Shown here: positions 1 through 10,337 of the stretch, piece after piece
How positions within the stretch are numbered: position 1 is the stretch's first letter
Layout of the letters: every line of letters starts with the position of its first letter
Assembly (NCBI RefSeq): GCF_032854445.1
Contig: NC_088302.1
Location: 13,141,338 to 13,201,337 of the forward strand
Length of the DNA stretch: 60,000 nucleotides
Direction of reading: 5' to 3'
DNA from: Liolophura sinensis
Lineage: Eukaryota > Mollusca > Polyplacophora > Chitonida > Chitonidae
Position numbers and translations under genes: made by a program
Notes under the pieces: generated by a model
Told to the model about the DNA's origin: nothing
What the model saw: the letters and a program-made list of their open reading frames with translations, nothing else
Databases searched by the model: none

Positions 1-350
1 AAGTGGTGAAACAACCATGAACTAATGCAGGCTTACAAGTATGCCTACCATTCAGTGCTACATGTGATTATCCTGAAATGGCATCAGTTGCCTAGGCCTA
101 TATGTACACTATGTGAAATTCTAAGCCATTTGGTGTCCTGTTCTCACTGATAGAAACATTCGGTGGGGCTAGCATGCAATCAACAGAGGCAGCTCACTTT
201 ATGCTAACACATCATGCGTACAGATACTGAGACAGATCAGGCCGTGTCCCGCGCATTCCCACTCGAAACTACCCCATACATTCATAAACACGCCATAGCC
301 TAAACAGGGTCAACGGTCCAGGCCCTCGATCTCATTCGTCCCGACCCGGA
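1..350. other. Left-edge sequence without recognised gene
   Basis: No conserved coding sequence, RNA gene or repeat was recognised here. If the short ORF at 351-584 is a first exon, this stretch would be its first intron or 3' continuation. Confidence 0.4.
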
Positions 351-584
351 TCACATTTCACACGCAAAGCCAATCAGTTCAGCAGTATACCTCATCACTT
401 GGACGCTCCAACGATCGTACATCCCTCTGAGCAAGCTTTTTGTAGTTTCTTTGTTGTTTTTCATGAGCTGCACATCACCAATCCTCCTCCCCCGAAAAAA
501 ACCTTCACAGACACATCTGATATGGGGGAATTCCAGTTGCAGCGCCACTCGATTGAGCTTAATCAGGGGAGATAACTCTTCCAT
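351..584 (-). CDS. Possible first coding exon of an unidentified leftward gene
   Basis: A 77-codon reading frame begins with ATG at 584 and starts MEELSPLIKLNRVALQLEFP. Its composition is protein-like: charged and hydrophobic residues alternate and there is no simple repeat. The family is not recognised. A possible donor (AG|GTATAC) lies after the codons for residues ending in VQVMR, so the true exon could be shorter than the ORF and continue left of the window. Upstream of the ATG, at 590-720, the sequence is locally CpG-rich and holds a CRE-like palindrome, as expected of a promoter. It could equally be a chance ORF; there is no homology evidence. Confidence 0.25.
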   Translation of the reverse strand: MEELSPLIKLNRVALQLEFPHIRCVCEGFFRGRRIGDVQLMKNNKETTKSLLRGMYDRWSVQVMRYTAELIGFACEM

Positions 585-589
585 AACCT

Positions 590-720
590 AAAGATGCGTG
601 GAGAGGCGCAGCGGATGTTTTTAGTGCTCGCGCTTCAGTGACGTCATGGTGTTCAGCGAGGGGGTGGGGGATGCTGTGGAGAGTTGGCGGGGAGGCACTG
701 TGTGATGTTGCTGTTGTGTT
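590..720 (-). promoter_or_regulatory. Candidate promoter with CRE-like TGACGTCA
   Basis: A perfect TGACGTCA palindrome (the CREB/ATF consensus) lies at 639-646, inside a short CpG-richer block next to a G-rich run (about 659-700). It sits 55 bases upstream of the ATG of the minus-strand ORF at 584. The placement suggests a promoter, but an 8-base site alone is weak evidence. Confidence 0.25.
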
Positions 721-989
721 CGTGTTATGTTACCATGTATATATTTCCTGTTTTTGAAATACTGTTTATTTGACTCTGCTTGTTGTGGTAAACTATATAG
801 TGCTTTCACGAAATGGGCGGCGTATAATGTTGTTTGCAGTTTGGAAAGTAGTTGTTGGTGATGACTGACTGATTTACTTTGCTGCACGCTGTTGTTGCAC
901 AGTACTTACAGTGTTTCGATCATGACATATTAGCTTTAGTTACATTGTTTATTTTTCAAACCCTTGATTTCCAATTGAGATTAGTAAAT

Positions 990-1250
990 ATTTATTTATT
1001 TATTTATGTGATTGGCGTTTTACGCCGTACTCAAGAAAATTTACTTTTACCACGGCGGCCAGCATTATGGTGGGAGGAAACTGGACATAGCCCTGGGGAA
1101 ACCCACGGCCATCCGCACGTTGCTGGTAGACCTTCCACGTCCACGAGAGGAAGCCAACTTGAGCTGGAGTTGAACTCAAAGCGACCGATTTGGTGTTGGG
1201 TTCCTGGATCAATGCGCCGTAATGGCCTACTAGCCCCCGCGGCCACGGAG
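990..1250 (-). mobile_element. tRNA-derived SINE, near full length
   Basis: This is a copy of the window's dominant SINE, read on the minus strand. It has a tRNA-like head (A-box region near 1230-1250, B-box GAGTTCAACTCC near 1170), a conserved core with the phrase CACCATAATGCTGGCC in other copies, and a tail ending CGGCGTAAAACGCCAAT plus a (TTTA)n run at 990-1007. The head is diverged from the best copies at 40.5 and 49.5 kb. Confidence 0.85.
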
Positions 1251-2523
1251 ACCGCAGGTCAGTGAATAAGCATTCGTATTATAGGTTTGTCTATGATTGA
1301 CAATGACTACGCCTACATAACATATGCAAAGTGGCGTGGTCGAGATAGTCTACTAGTTAATGCTGTGCGTCCCGAGAGTATACGCACACGTGGTCTGGAT
1401 TACCGGGTGTAGAGGCGACCATTTTGTGGAACAGTGTTTAGCACATACGGTCTTTTTCAGACAACAAAGTATCAAACTGAAAACCTTGTATTACAGAAAA
1501 TAGAACTTTCATAGATCATGCATGAGTACTATGGGTCCCAGAGCTACAAAAAAAAAAAAAAAAATTAAAGTAACAGTTGACAAGTTAATTACCTTCGTAT
1601 CGATTCCGCTCTCTGGTGCGGCGATTTGCCTAAAAAAGAATTGTTACCAGTAACATCTTCTTGTCCTTCAGTTTGATTGTTAATTGTGTCTAACGATATC
1701 TCTGTGGATATTGTCCAATAAACATTGTACCAGGTGGGTAATCATTCCGATTGCCCCCTGGAGGTAGTCGGTTGGATTCAGCTTGACGTCGCGGTGGGTT
1801 ACACATATCGCATGCATGCGTTATACATACTGTATATTACAGCAATCTCTACAGTACCTGTACCTTCATTTGTCACATGGATTAAATAACTTGATAAAAA
1901 CAATATAGCATGTTTTTTTTTAGATGATGGATTGGTGAAATTGAGAGAAGCAATAATGCCGCACTTGTTATTGCTGTGTTTTTCACAGGGAGGCCTATAT
2001 CAACAACGTGTATATCAACTTCGTGGAGTGTCAGTCATTAATTGTACATGTGTAACATCAAATCGCTCTCTATCTTGTACGCATACAATCTTTTGTCATC
2101 TTTATGGTCTTCTCAAGACGCTATATAATGTGTAACTAACCTGCATGTTTATCTCAATTTATTCTATCTTCTTTCAAAGACAAAACAGGTTATAAATACG
2201 TAATTTCTTTTAACGATATGTAGGTCTAGACGCACTACCTAATTACAGGGCAGTGTACGTAGCTAATTTGTCAAGAGCTGTATAGTTTAGTCAGGTAAGT
2301 GGATGGTTCAGTCCGCTATTGCACTGACGCTAGAATCGACGCCGATAAAACCGAGGACATACGCAGTGTTTAAAATTCTGCTTAGAACAGCCTTGGCCTA
2401 GACTTTCCCACACCAGCCCGACAATCGGGACTGAGCATACGATGTATACATTTTTGTTCAGTTTCGTTTCCGACACTACGGTCATTTGAGTAGCTTATAT
2501 GTCCGCCTTGACTGATGTCGGAA
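1251..2523. other. Intergenic sequence, nothing recognised
   Basis: AT-rich sequence with a poly-A run at about 1548-1564. A short ORF at 1932-2135 has no recognisable features and is probably chance. Confidence 0.4.
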
Positions 2524-2639
2524 GTTTCCGTTTTCAGTTATAGGCCTACCCATTTGGTGACTAACCTGGATGTTGTTGTAAGTGTCGGTTTTCTGTTATA
2601 GGCCTACCCATTCGGTGACCTTTAACTTTCATGTTGTAA
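2524..2639. repeat. 58-bp tandem duplication
   Basis: Two adjacent diverged copies share GTTATAGGCCTACCCATT at 2537 and 2595, a 58-bp offset. The second half of each copy is less similar. A further pair of related phrases (AATCGACGC with nearby ATTC-GCTTAG) occurs at 2333-2392 and 2710-2825, hinting at an older, wider local duplication. Confidence 0.6.
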
Positions 2640-3032
2640 AATCACTCGCCGTGTTTCAGCCGTGTACTTGCAGACATGAATGTGCCTTGTTATAACCTTA
2701 AACGAATACAGAATCGACGCTGATTGGCTGACAGTGGAGATACGCTTTCCTGGATTGTACTCTAAAGCTATAGGCCTAGTCACGCTCGAATAAATCTGCC
2801 ATACCTAAAATTCAGCTTAGGCTAGGACTTGGACTACTCTCACTTCAGCCAGTCTATTTAAAGGGACACAGAGTCTGATCTGATCGATGTGGGGTAGGGG
2901 TACTTGCTAATGAGGGATTAGACGAGGTTGTACAAACCGATATCGATCGACGAGGTATATACATACTTCTGCCATCTGTAGGGTATCGGTCACGCTTATA
3001 AAGCTGTGCGGTAACTGTTGCGTTGAAAACAT

Positions 3033-3169
3033 TGCTAACCTGCGGACGGTCGTGGGTTTCCCTCCGGCTCTGCCCGGTTTCCTGCCACCACAATGCTTCC
3101 CGCCTTCGTATAAGCGAAATATTCCTGAGTACAGCGTAAAAAGACCAATCAAATAAATAAATAAATAAA
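3033..3169 (+). mobile_element. SINE, 5'-truncated
   Basis: The core and tail of the common SINE are present on the plus strand, from the GCTAACCTGCGGACGGTCGT region to the AATAAATAAATAAATAAA tail. The tRNA head is missing. Confidence 0.85.
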
Positions 3170-4314
3170 ACATTGCTTTATAACTAATCTATACACTAAA
3201 AATACAAAAAAAAGTCGATGAAGTCACATGTGTCGTCACCCAGCGAGCTCCGTTATACACGGCAATTATAAACAGGTATGTGCAACGGAAACCAGGTTCA
3301 GTACAGTGCGCATGTGTTACCCACGCAATACTTTCTGTTACGGTATTGAAAACAGCAACAGAAAACAGACTCAGTGACTCAATATTACAATGTAAACAAT
3401 GCTTTATATATAAAATGAGACGTACAGTTTTACAGACAGTTCAACAACAACATAAAAAACATACACATCAGTATTACCGGTCTTTAAAAGTTTCCAGTTC
3501 ACCTTTGTATCCCAAGGAACGTATTCCAGGAAATCCAACGTAAAGACCATGGGATAAACACACAATTCACACAAGTCACAAATTGTCCTAGTCAGGTACT
3601 TCGCTAGGTTAGCGAACGCAGTACACAGGTTACACAGAACTGGAACATTCAAGCCTTTGAATGACGTCACACCCGCAGAGCACAACACAGGGTAAATACA
3701 GGCATGGAGGTATAATCCACTTTAGAACAGTCACAGCTCCCGCAGAAGCTCACAAACGAGCCGTTCAGAGACATAGAGTAATGTCACCTTGTGGCAGAAC
3801 GAACGTCCTTTGCAAAACTGAAAACTTCAGTTTAGAGTCCTTGACGACCTTGTCGGTCAGGTGAGGTCAGCATGTTAAACAAATTACACAGTCAACACTG
3901 TATAATCATAATAAAGATCCGAACACCAATAAACGTGACTTCCGCAGAAATTCACATAAACCAGACATCAGTACAACTGTGGTACACAAACGGTGCCGGC
4001 ATAAAAATCTGTCCTCCCAAATGAAACTGGCATCACCAGCTCATATAAATATAATGGACTCGATACGAGAGCATCGCACACTCTCCTGGCTCCCAGTGGA
4101 TGCAGCAAAAATCCCTCCCCTCTGCACAGAAAACACGGCTTATATACGTGCCAGGTGGATTCAACTATTTTTAAACACAGAGTTTAACAGCCAGTTAAAT
4201 AAACAGAGCATTGAACAAGGTGCTTTCCATCAGGTCCGCGCTGTACATATATAACAGGCCTGTTATGCTTTCACAAAGGTCCGCAGACTAGCAGTACATG
4301 AAGACGTTAAATAG
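3170..4314. other. Intergenic sequence, nothing recognised
   Basis: Several short ORFs overlap on both strands (for example 3280-3543 and 3979-4254). None shows a domain, repeat or splice context that I recognise. Confidence 0.35.
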
Positions 4315-6108
4315 TCATACATAACAATACGCATAGCCATACCCCCTAAATTAAATTGCACGCTTTTCGCTGATGATAAATCCATGTGGTTTTGCTCTAG
4401 GTCCCTTGCCTCTTGTGTCAAGCATATTCAGCAAGGTCTAGATGATATAATGAAATGGAGCCGGGACTGGGGGTTTAAGTTTTCTTCTGTTAAAACAGAA
4501 GCTGTTGTGTTTACACGGCGCCATACTGGTAATGTTTGTCTAACCCTTAATAACTCGACCATCAAAATCTCCTCTTCTTTTAAGTATCTCGGGGTTATAT
4601 TCGATAATAGGCTGACTTGGGGTAGACATATTGACTATTTGATAGCAAGATGTGATAAAGTTCTAAATTTAATGAGGTGTGTATCGGGCAAATGTTGGGG
4701 GGATGAGAAAAAATCATTACTACTGCTATATCGCTCTCTCATCCAGACCAAACTTGATTATTGTTGTGAAGCCTATGATTCTGCTTGCATTACGCTTAAA
4801 GAAAAATTAGATTCTGTTCAGTGCGCAGCGCTGCGGATATGTACAGGAGGCATGCGCACCACACCACTTAACGTTCTACAGGTATTCTGTAACGAGTGGC
4901 CACTGTCTATCCGTCGGCGCCTGCGCACCCTCAAGTTCTTTTTCAGGCTCAAATGTTCGGTTAATAATGCTTCGTCTCGTTTGCTCGAACCTTCCTTTTA
5001 TGACAACTTGCACGACTTAAATAGTTATGCTGGGTTACCATTTAGTTTGAGATCAAAGAACATATCTTCGTCTTTAGATTGTGATAATGTTGCTTTGCAG
5101 TCATCCCGTGTTCCTGATTTCCCCACATGGAATCTAGAACCTCCCTATATTTCGACTACTCTGAACGATGATAGGAAAAAATCTGATAATCCGAATGTTT
5201 CCTTACTATGTGCTACGGAATATATACATACAAGCCTATCCCAGTACTTGCAGGTATACACTGATGCCTCCAAGTGTCCAGACAGCAACAGAGTTGGTGC
5301 AGCTTTTTGTGTTCCAGAGTTAAAATATTCCAAATCCTTTAGATTATCCAATTTTGTCTCAGTATTTACAGCAGAACTTACAGCTATCATCTGTGCTCTT
5401 CAGTTTCTCCTCGACCTAAAACCTTCCAGGGCTGTTATACTTACCGATTCTTTATCTTCCTTGCAGGCCATGTCAAATTATGTCTGGTATAATTCCTCAT
5501 CACTTGTATTTGAAATACTACATTCATGCACCACTCTTCGTTACCAGGGCGTCTCTGTGAGTTTTGTCTGGGTACCAGCTCATGTCGGTATTGTGGGGAA
5601 CGAAATGGCAGACTCCCTGGCGAAGAGAGCTTTATCCTTTTTAGATATATCCATACACGTGCCCTTAAACATTAATGAAATCATGAGTCATGTCGCACCT
5701 AAGTTTGTGGATATTTGGCAGCGGCAGTGGGATGAAGCTAATAAGGGGAGGTTTTTTCACGAGTATAATCGTCCTGTCTTGTTAAATTCGCCAATATCAT
5801 TACGTTCCCGACGAGATGAAACGCTAGTTTTCCGCCTTATTTCTGGACATGTACCTACAAATACCTATTTATTCAGAATGAATCTGCACCCATCTGGGCT
5901 ATGTGACATATGCCTAGTTAACGATGATATCGCTCATCTCTTATTTACGTGTACCCGGCACTCTAACGCTCGCCGTGTTCTTTACCGGGACTTACGCTCC
6001 ATTGGCCTTCGGCATTTTACGTTAGCATCTGTTTTAAATCCTAAAGCCAACCGAAATAAGACTTTCCAGGCCCTGGCCAATTTTCTTAGCAGATGTCGTC
6101 GTTTTTAA
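4315..6108 (+). CDS. LINE ORF2 C-terminal part: RT end, RNase H, CCHC
   Basis: This frame is open from just after the stop at 4312-4314; no ATG start is required because the ORF is truncated. The RT catalytic box appears as FADD at 4366-4377, just before the first internal ATG (4384). Counting from that ATG, the RNase H active-site residues are D294 (YTDAS), E331 (TAELTAI), D355 (LTDSLSS) and D410 (NEMAD), with the conserved His at H400 (VPAHVG). All expected catalytic positions are therefore kept. A CX2CX7HX4C knuckle spans C507 to C523, as in related LINEs. The protein would degrade the RNA strand during retrotransposition, but it lacks endonuclease and most RT, so this copy cannot move alone. 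The absence of frameshifts over about 1.8 kb suggests a fairly recent insertion. Confidence 0.85.
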   Translation, partial: SYITIRIAIPPKLNCTLFADDKSMWFCSRSLASCVKHIQQGLDDIMKWSRDWGFKFSSVKTEAVVFTRRHTGNVCLTLNNSTIKISSSFKYLGVIFDNRLTWGRHIDYLIARCDKVLNLMRCVSGKCWGDEKKSLLLLYRSLIQTKLDYCCEAYDSACITLKEKLDSVQCAALRICTGGMRTTPLNVLQVFCNEWPLSIRRRLRTLKFFFRLKCSVNNASSRLLEPSFYDNLHDLNSYAGLPFSLRSKNISSSLDCDNVALQSSRVPDFPTWNLEPPYISTTLNDDRKKSDNPNVSLLCATEYIHTSLSQYLQVYTDASKCPDSNRVGAAFCVPELKYSKSFRLSNFVSVFTAELTAIICALQFLLDLKPSRAVILTDSLSSLQAMSNYVWYNSSSLVFEILHSCTTLRYQGVSVSFVWVPAHVGIVGNEMADSLAKRALSFLDISIHVPLNINEIMSHVAPKFVDIWQRQWDEANKGRFFHEYNRPVLLNSPISLRSRRDETLVFRLISGHVPTNTYLFRMNLHPSGLCDICLVNDDIAHLLFTCTRHSNARRVLYRDLRSIGLRHFTLASVLNPKANRNKTFQALANFLSRCRRF

Positions 6109-6430
6109 TAATCCGTTTTTTTTTTTTTAATGTTAACATGGTTGGATCGGCCTATTTGTTGCCTTTAAAGTGGTTGTTGTCGTTTTTTTTTACCCGAACA
6201 GAACTGATATGAGCTGACGCTGTTTTTTTGTCCAGGTATTGTGTATGTATACTGTTCAGCTCTTCCTGTACTATATTCTGTGTTCCATATATGTTATAAC
6301 ATCTTGAGTGTTCTAACGCCCACCTTTCCCAAAATCTCTCTTTAACCCATGTACCTGCCCATCTTGTACTGTAAATATGGATTGTACATTAAGAAACGGT
6401 CATCATAGTGAATAATGACCCCTCTTTTTT
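4321..6430 (+). mobile_element. 5'-truncated non-LTR retrotransposon (LINE with RNase H)
   Basis: The element keeps the end of the reverse transcriptase domain, a full RNase H domain, a C-terminal CCHC motif and a T-rich 3' UTR (about 6109-6430). The endonuclease and most of the RT are missing, the usual 5' truncation of target-primed LINE insertion. A frame stop at 4312-4314 lies just before the first element-like residues. A weak 6-bp direct repeat AGTCAT occurs at 4313-4318 and 6433-6438 and may be the target duplication. Domain order (RT, RNase H, CCHC) fits LINE clades with RNase H such as I or Nimb; the exact clade is inference. A diverged relative lies at 39.98-41.35 kb and a short 3' fragment at 57.4 kb. 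Confidence 0.85.
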
Positions 6431-6860
6431 TTAGTCATGAAGCCCAAAATTCGTCGGCTATAATGCTACAATGTCCATAGCACTAGTATTGAAACTTCTT
6501 CTCCTTGTCCTGAATAATATACTCTTCCTTTATATACTATCCAGCTTAAAAGCATTTTCAATGACGCCAAGTTTTGGCGCGCATCGGCCCTTTGGGCCGG
6601 AAAAGCGCCAGTGCAAACCAACTCCCCCCCCACCCCCCACACGCATTCCCAATCGGTATAATCTGTATCAAACCTATGTGGTATTACATAGTTTTCGAAA
6701 CGGGAATTTAAGTGTTGGTTAAAACAATGATTGTGAATACATACTACAACGTTAAAAATACTTTCCTTGAAGGGGTGATAAGTATAATTAGCATGCATGC
6801 TTGTAAGCCAGACATTGAGCAGTTGGATGCTGACAAAACCGCCTATGCCCTCAGCGTTTA
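6431..6860. other. Intergenic sequence with short C-rich run
   Basis: No gene recognised. A C-rich stretch lies at about 6623-6641. Two opposing short ORFs overlap here and look like chance. Confidence 0.35.
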
Positions 6861-7140
6861 CCTCCTCCCACCATAATGCTGGCCGACATCGTATAAGTGA
6901 AAAAATTCTTGAGTACGGCGTAAAACACCAATGAAATAAATGATAATTGGAGGAAACCCACGATCATCAGTCGGTTGCTAGCAGACTTTCCAACGTATGA
7001 CCGGAGAGGAAGACAGCGTGAGCGGGGCTTGAACTCACAGCGACCGCATTGGTGATTACGCTTGGGCCATTACGCTTCGCTATCGCGCTAACCAGGAGAG
7101 CGACGCGCTGGCGTGCTAAACCCGACGGTCACGGAGGCCA
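6861..7140. mobile_element. Mosaic SINE with tail module inverted relative to head
   Basis: The piece 6861-6938 is the SINE core end and tail on the plus strand (CCACCATAATGCTGGCC to CACCAATGAAATAAA). It is followed at about 6951-7140 by the remaining core and the tRNA head on the minus strand. Together the two pieces make almost one whole element, but the tail is flipped in place. The head includes GGGGCTTGAACTCACAGCG, the B-box region in reverse. Confidence 0.75.
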
Positions 7141-8340
7141 CTCAACTTGTAATACAACTGGTACAAATATGTTTGTCTTTCCCTATAGGCGTCCAGTACA
7201 ATATTTTATCATCAGATCACAGAGTCTGTGAAATTATGTACATGGCAGATTGCATATAAACGTAATCATAAGTTGTATGTATAGATATGCCGAGCAAGCT
7301 AAGTTTTTTCCTGTTTATCAGAATGATTGCTTACATTGACGTGTATATTTAGTGTCCATTGGCTAAGCTTATTCTGACATCTTCCATCTTTTCTCCGGGA
7401 GTGTTGATCGTTATACACACCTGTGTGTGAATTAACTGTGTCCAGTCCTGTTGTTATCTGCCAATATCAGATCCCTGAACACCGCGACTTCATTCATTGG
7501 CGACCAACTTCCTGTCGTTATATATTTTCTCCAAGTTCGGAGGCGAACCCGCCACGTTTATTTAAGGACCATCCTGGATCTGCCAAAGTGATCATCCTTG
7601 TGTTGCAAGCCCCCGACTAGTCGGGGGTAGAAATTCTTACCCTAAATTAAATCACAAGAAAACATATATAGAGGTATACGTAGCAGGTAATGTGTAGTTT
7701 TACTTGTATACCAGAGGTTCCGGAGCACTGTACCGTGCTGGTAATAAAACCAGATGTCCAGCGGGCAGTCTGTGGATCCTCCCGTGATCTCGTCTGACCT
7801 TGTGTGCAGTCAGGGCAAGCTTTAGCTGACGCCATCCCTAAGGGATAAGAATATATGTGATGGTCAAGAAAGGGTTATTTTGGAAGACAATTTTAATAAT
7901 CACTATAAATTCATGTTGGGCTGAAGTTTAGTTCCTGGCTGAATTTCAGTACCATAGTGGGTGTAAAAAAATCGGTTCTGTCCTCTGTGTATATAGAAAG
8001 AAAATCAGATTCAGTAGCAATCTGCCTGTATACTGTGTGTTTACCTCTAGTGAAACGGTCAGTGGCTGATTACTGAAGTTGAGTGTCTGAAATATTGTGA
8101 TGGCTGGAATGGGAAGAAGATCAACAGTTCTGGCCCTCAACATGGACAGCATCTGGTCAGAGCGCAGATATGCTCCTTCTGGGTAAGTGCCGTGTCATGC
8201 TGGTTTTGAAATGACACGTTTATGAATTGTATAAATTGCATTTTCATGCACTTGATTAAATGCATAATGTTAGTACCGCGGTATGATTTCTTTAGAAGTT
8301 TGTCTCACTGAAACAGTGATCTTCTAAAGATAAGGAAAAA
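7141..8340. other. Intergenic sequence with a perfect 18-bp palindrome
   Basis: No gene recognised. A perfect palindrome CCCCCGACTAGTCGGGGG lies at 7610-7627. The region around 7700-7850 is compositionally more complex than its surroundings but shows no coding features. Confidence 0.4.
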
Positions 8341-8540
8341 CATTTATAGACTTCTGTGTTGATGGTGTTTAGTAGTTAGATGTACCGATTTGGTTATTGT
8401 AGTAATCTTTACATGTAAGATATAGTTGTTGTAAACATTTATGGATTCGATCACAACAGGAGCAACACTGATAGTGTACCTGCGTTGATGGTATTTAAGC
8501 CAGAGGTGCTGCTTGGTTATTCTAGTAATCTTTCAATTAC
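8341..8540. repeat. Dispersed repeat, two adjacent diverged copies
   Basis: Copies at about 8350-8420 and 8432-8540 share GTTGATGGT(A/G)TTTA and GGTTATT(C/G)TAGTAATCTTT. A third copy lies at about 12030-12150 (GTTGATGGTATTAAAT, GTTATTCTAGAAATCT). No terminal inverted repeat or tRNA head was seen, so the class is unknown. Confidence 0.55.
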
Positions 8541-8564
8541 TATTACTAAAAAGTACATTATTAT

Positions 8565-8850
8565 CTCTTGATGACTGAATCCCCATGGGCACTGATCGCC
8601 AGCGCACTGCTCGACTAGATGTATAATTACGCACACCAGGGAACACCCAGGCGTAAAACACCAACCCTGTGGAAACACAGGTGCGGCTTGACCAACACCA
8701 GAGGCGAGCTCCCACCCTGCGGAAACGCAAGAATCACTTGATGGTCATTTTTTTTCATCGCTATCTAGCGAGACAACCCCACCCTACGGAACACATAGAC
8801 GTGGTCTAAGCCATATACTATATTCATTGTACACGTGTTAGAGCTGAGAT
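8565..8850. repeat. Copy A of a locally duplicated repeat
   Basis: Several phrases recur in the same order at about 9430-9640: GGGCACTG, GGCGTAAAACACCAAC, GGAACACATAG(A/G)CGT and a GTGTTAGAGCTG block. Copy A carries an insertion relative to copy B. The GCGTAAAACACCAA phrase resembles the SINE tail, so a composite origin is possible. Confidence 0.5.
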
Positions 8851-8959
8851 CCAGTCTTACAAAGAAAGAGGATATAAACTTACTGTTAGCCAGAATATAC
8901 GCAGCACTTTTAGACCAAGAGTTAAACTGAAAGCTGTGACAGTTGGAGAAACATGAAAG

Positions 8960-9065
8960 GAAAGGAGGATCACTTACAGTACCATCGTCATGGAAATTGA
9001 GCAGTAAATCATTAGTACAATCGTCATGGAAATTGAACAGTAATCGTTCTGGAAATAAAACAGAA
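8960..9065. repeat. Short imperfect tandem repeat (ATCGTCATGGAAATTGA)
   Basis: The phrase ATCGTCATGGAAATTGA, followed by (G/A)CAGTAA, is repeated at 8985 and 9020. A third, shorter and degraded copy (ATCGTTCTGGAAAT) follows. Confidence 0.5.
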
Positions 9066-9429
9066 AATAATTAGTCATAGGAAACAGCTATGTATTTCAA
9101 AGGTCATTTTGTCTGGGCAGGGTGGGTGGGTAAACTAATTTCTCTTCGAACTGAAGGACTTGCTTGAGTTTTAGGAAGAGGCCGTTTGACCTACATTGCA
9201 TGGCCACGTAATGGTTGTGCAGCTTAAAGAGCGATAACTCTGGTGAGCGTGAGCAAATGAAAACAAACACCCTGCTACCACAGAATGAATTAATCGTGTT
9301 TATTCCTTGAGAGATAAGGGATTTCATGCATTATCCCTTGAGAGATAAACACCCTTAATTATATATGCGTATCCCTTAACTAAATAACCATGTTAACAAT
9401 CAGATGTAATGGAGAGAATAGGCCACGGC

Positions 9430-9640
9430 GACTTCGTGACTGAAACCCTCTGGGCACTGGCGCATCGACTATTTATATTTATGGACACCAAGGAACTCCC
9501 CGGCGTAAAAACACCAACGTCGCTCCCTCGGGAACATCGCAACATATGTCACAACATCGGGACATCTGTGACCCTATGGAACACATAGGCGTTGTCAAAC
9601 CCCATATATTATATACGTTGTGCACATGTGTTAGAGCTGT
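9430..9640. repeat. Copy B of a locally duplicated repeat
   Basis: Partner of 8565-8850, about 860 bp away in the same orientation. Just before it, at 9300-9350, are two short blocks of CCTTGAGAGATAA in direct repeat. Confidence 0.5.
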
Positions 9641-10337
9641 ATTCAAAGTACGAAACATTGCCCACAGAGATCCAGCCACCAAGCGAGACCTATGTCCGCT
9701 TGAAACTGACGAGATATATGAGCTAAAATACCTCTAAGGAAATACATATATATGCCAGAAACGCAACATAAACAACTCCCTGTTGTTATAAAATTTCAAT
9801 AGCTGTGGCTCGTGCCGGAAAAAATACCTGAGAGCTGCTAGTGTATATAAAAGTTGCTAACCGACCACTCAGGGTGTTCAGAGATATGGACAGACTAGTG
9901 GAAGACAGATGGGTGCCATCTGCCTCTGATAACCGGGTGCCTGATCAACCGGCCACCAATATTCCGGATACATGCCACCGCCGCCTTATTTACCCGTCTA
10001 CAAGATCGATCCACCGCTCGCACATCCCGGGCAATTTAATATGAGTCTGAGTTGCAGTAATATCATGATATAAATCTCAGCACGGTGTAGTTAAATTGTT
10101 CGATCTCAAATGGATTACTGGTATGTTCGGTTTGACATCAGTGGATAAGTCCCGCTAGATGCTATCCTGTAAAGACTCCCATCGCATTCCGCGCACCCCA
10201 TGCCATGTGATGTGACTCTTATGCCTCTCAAGGCCCAAGTGCACTTGTTTCTCTCTCAAGGCCTGTTTATGGGCTCAATGTACGATCGAATCCCCGTAGA
10301 TGCATATTTCAAGAATCATATTTATATCCACTACGTC
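9641..10337. other. Intergenic sequence, nothing recognised
   Basis: Short ORFs (9841-10044, 10200-10394) lack any recognisable features. The second merges into the minisatellite that follows. Confidence 0.35.

Noticed and set aside
879-1265. 128-codon ORF at 879-1265 and similar ORFs containing FYAVLR or GVLRRTQEYFTY phrases elsewhere
   Set aside because: They are translations of the SINE core and tail, not genes.
6433-6438. AGTCAT as a sure target duplication of the 4.3-kb LINE
   Set aside because: Six bases are too few to be convincing; reported only as possible.
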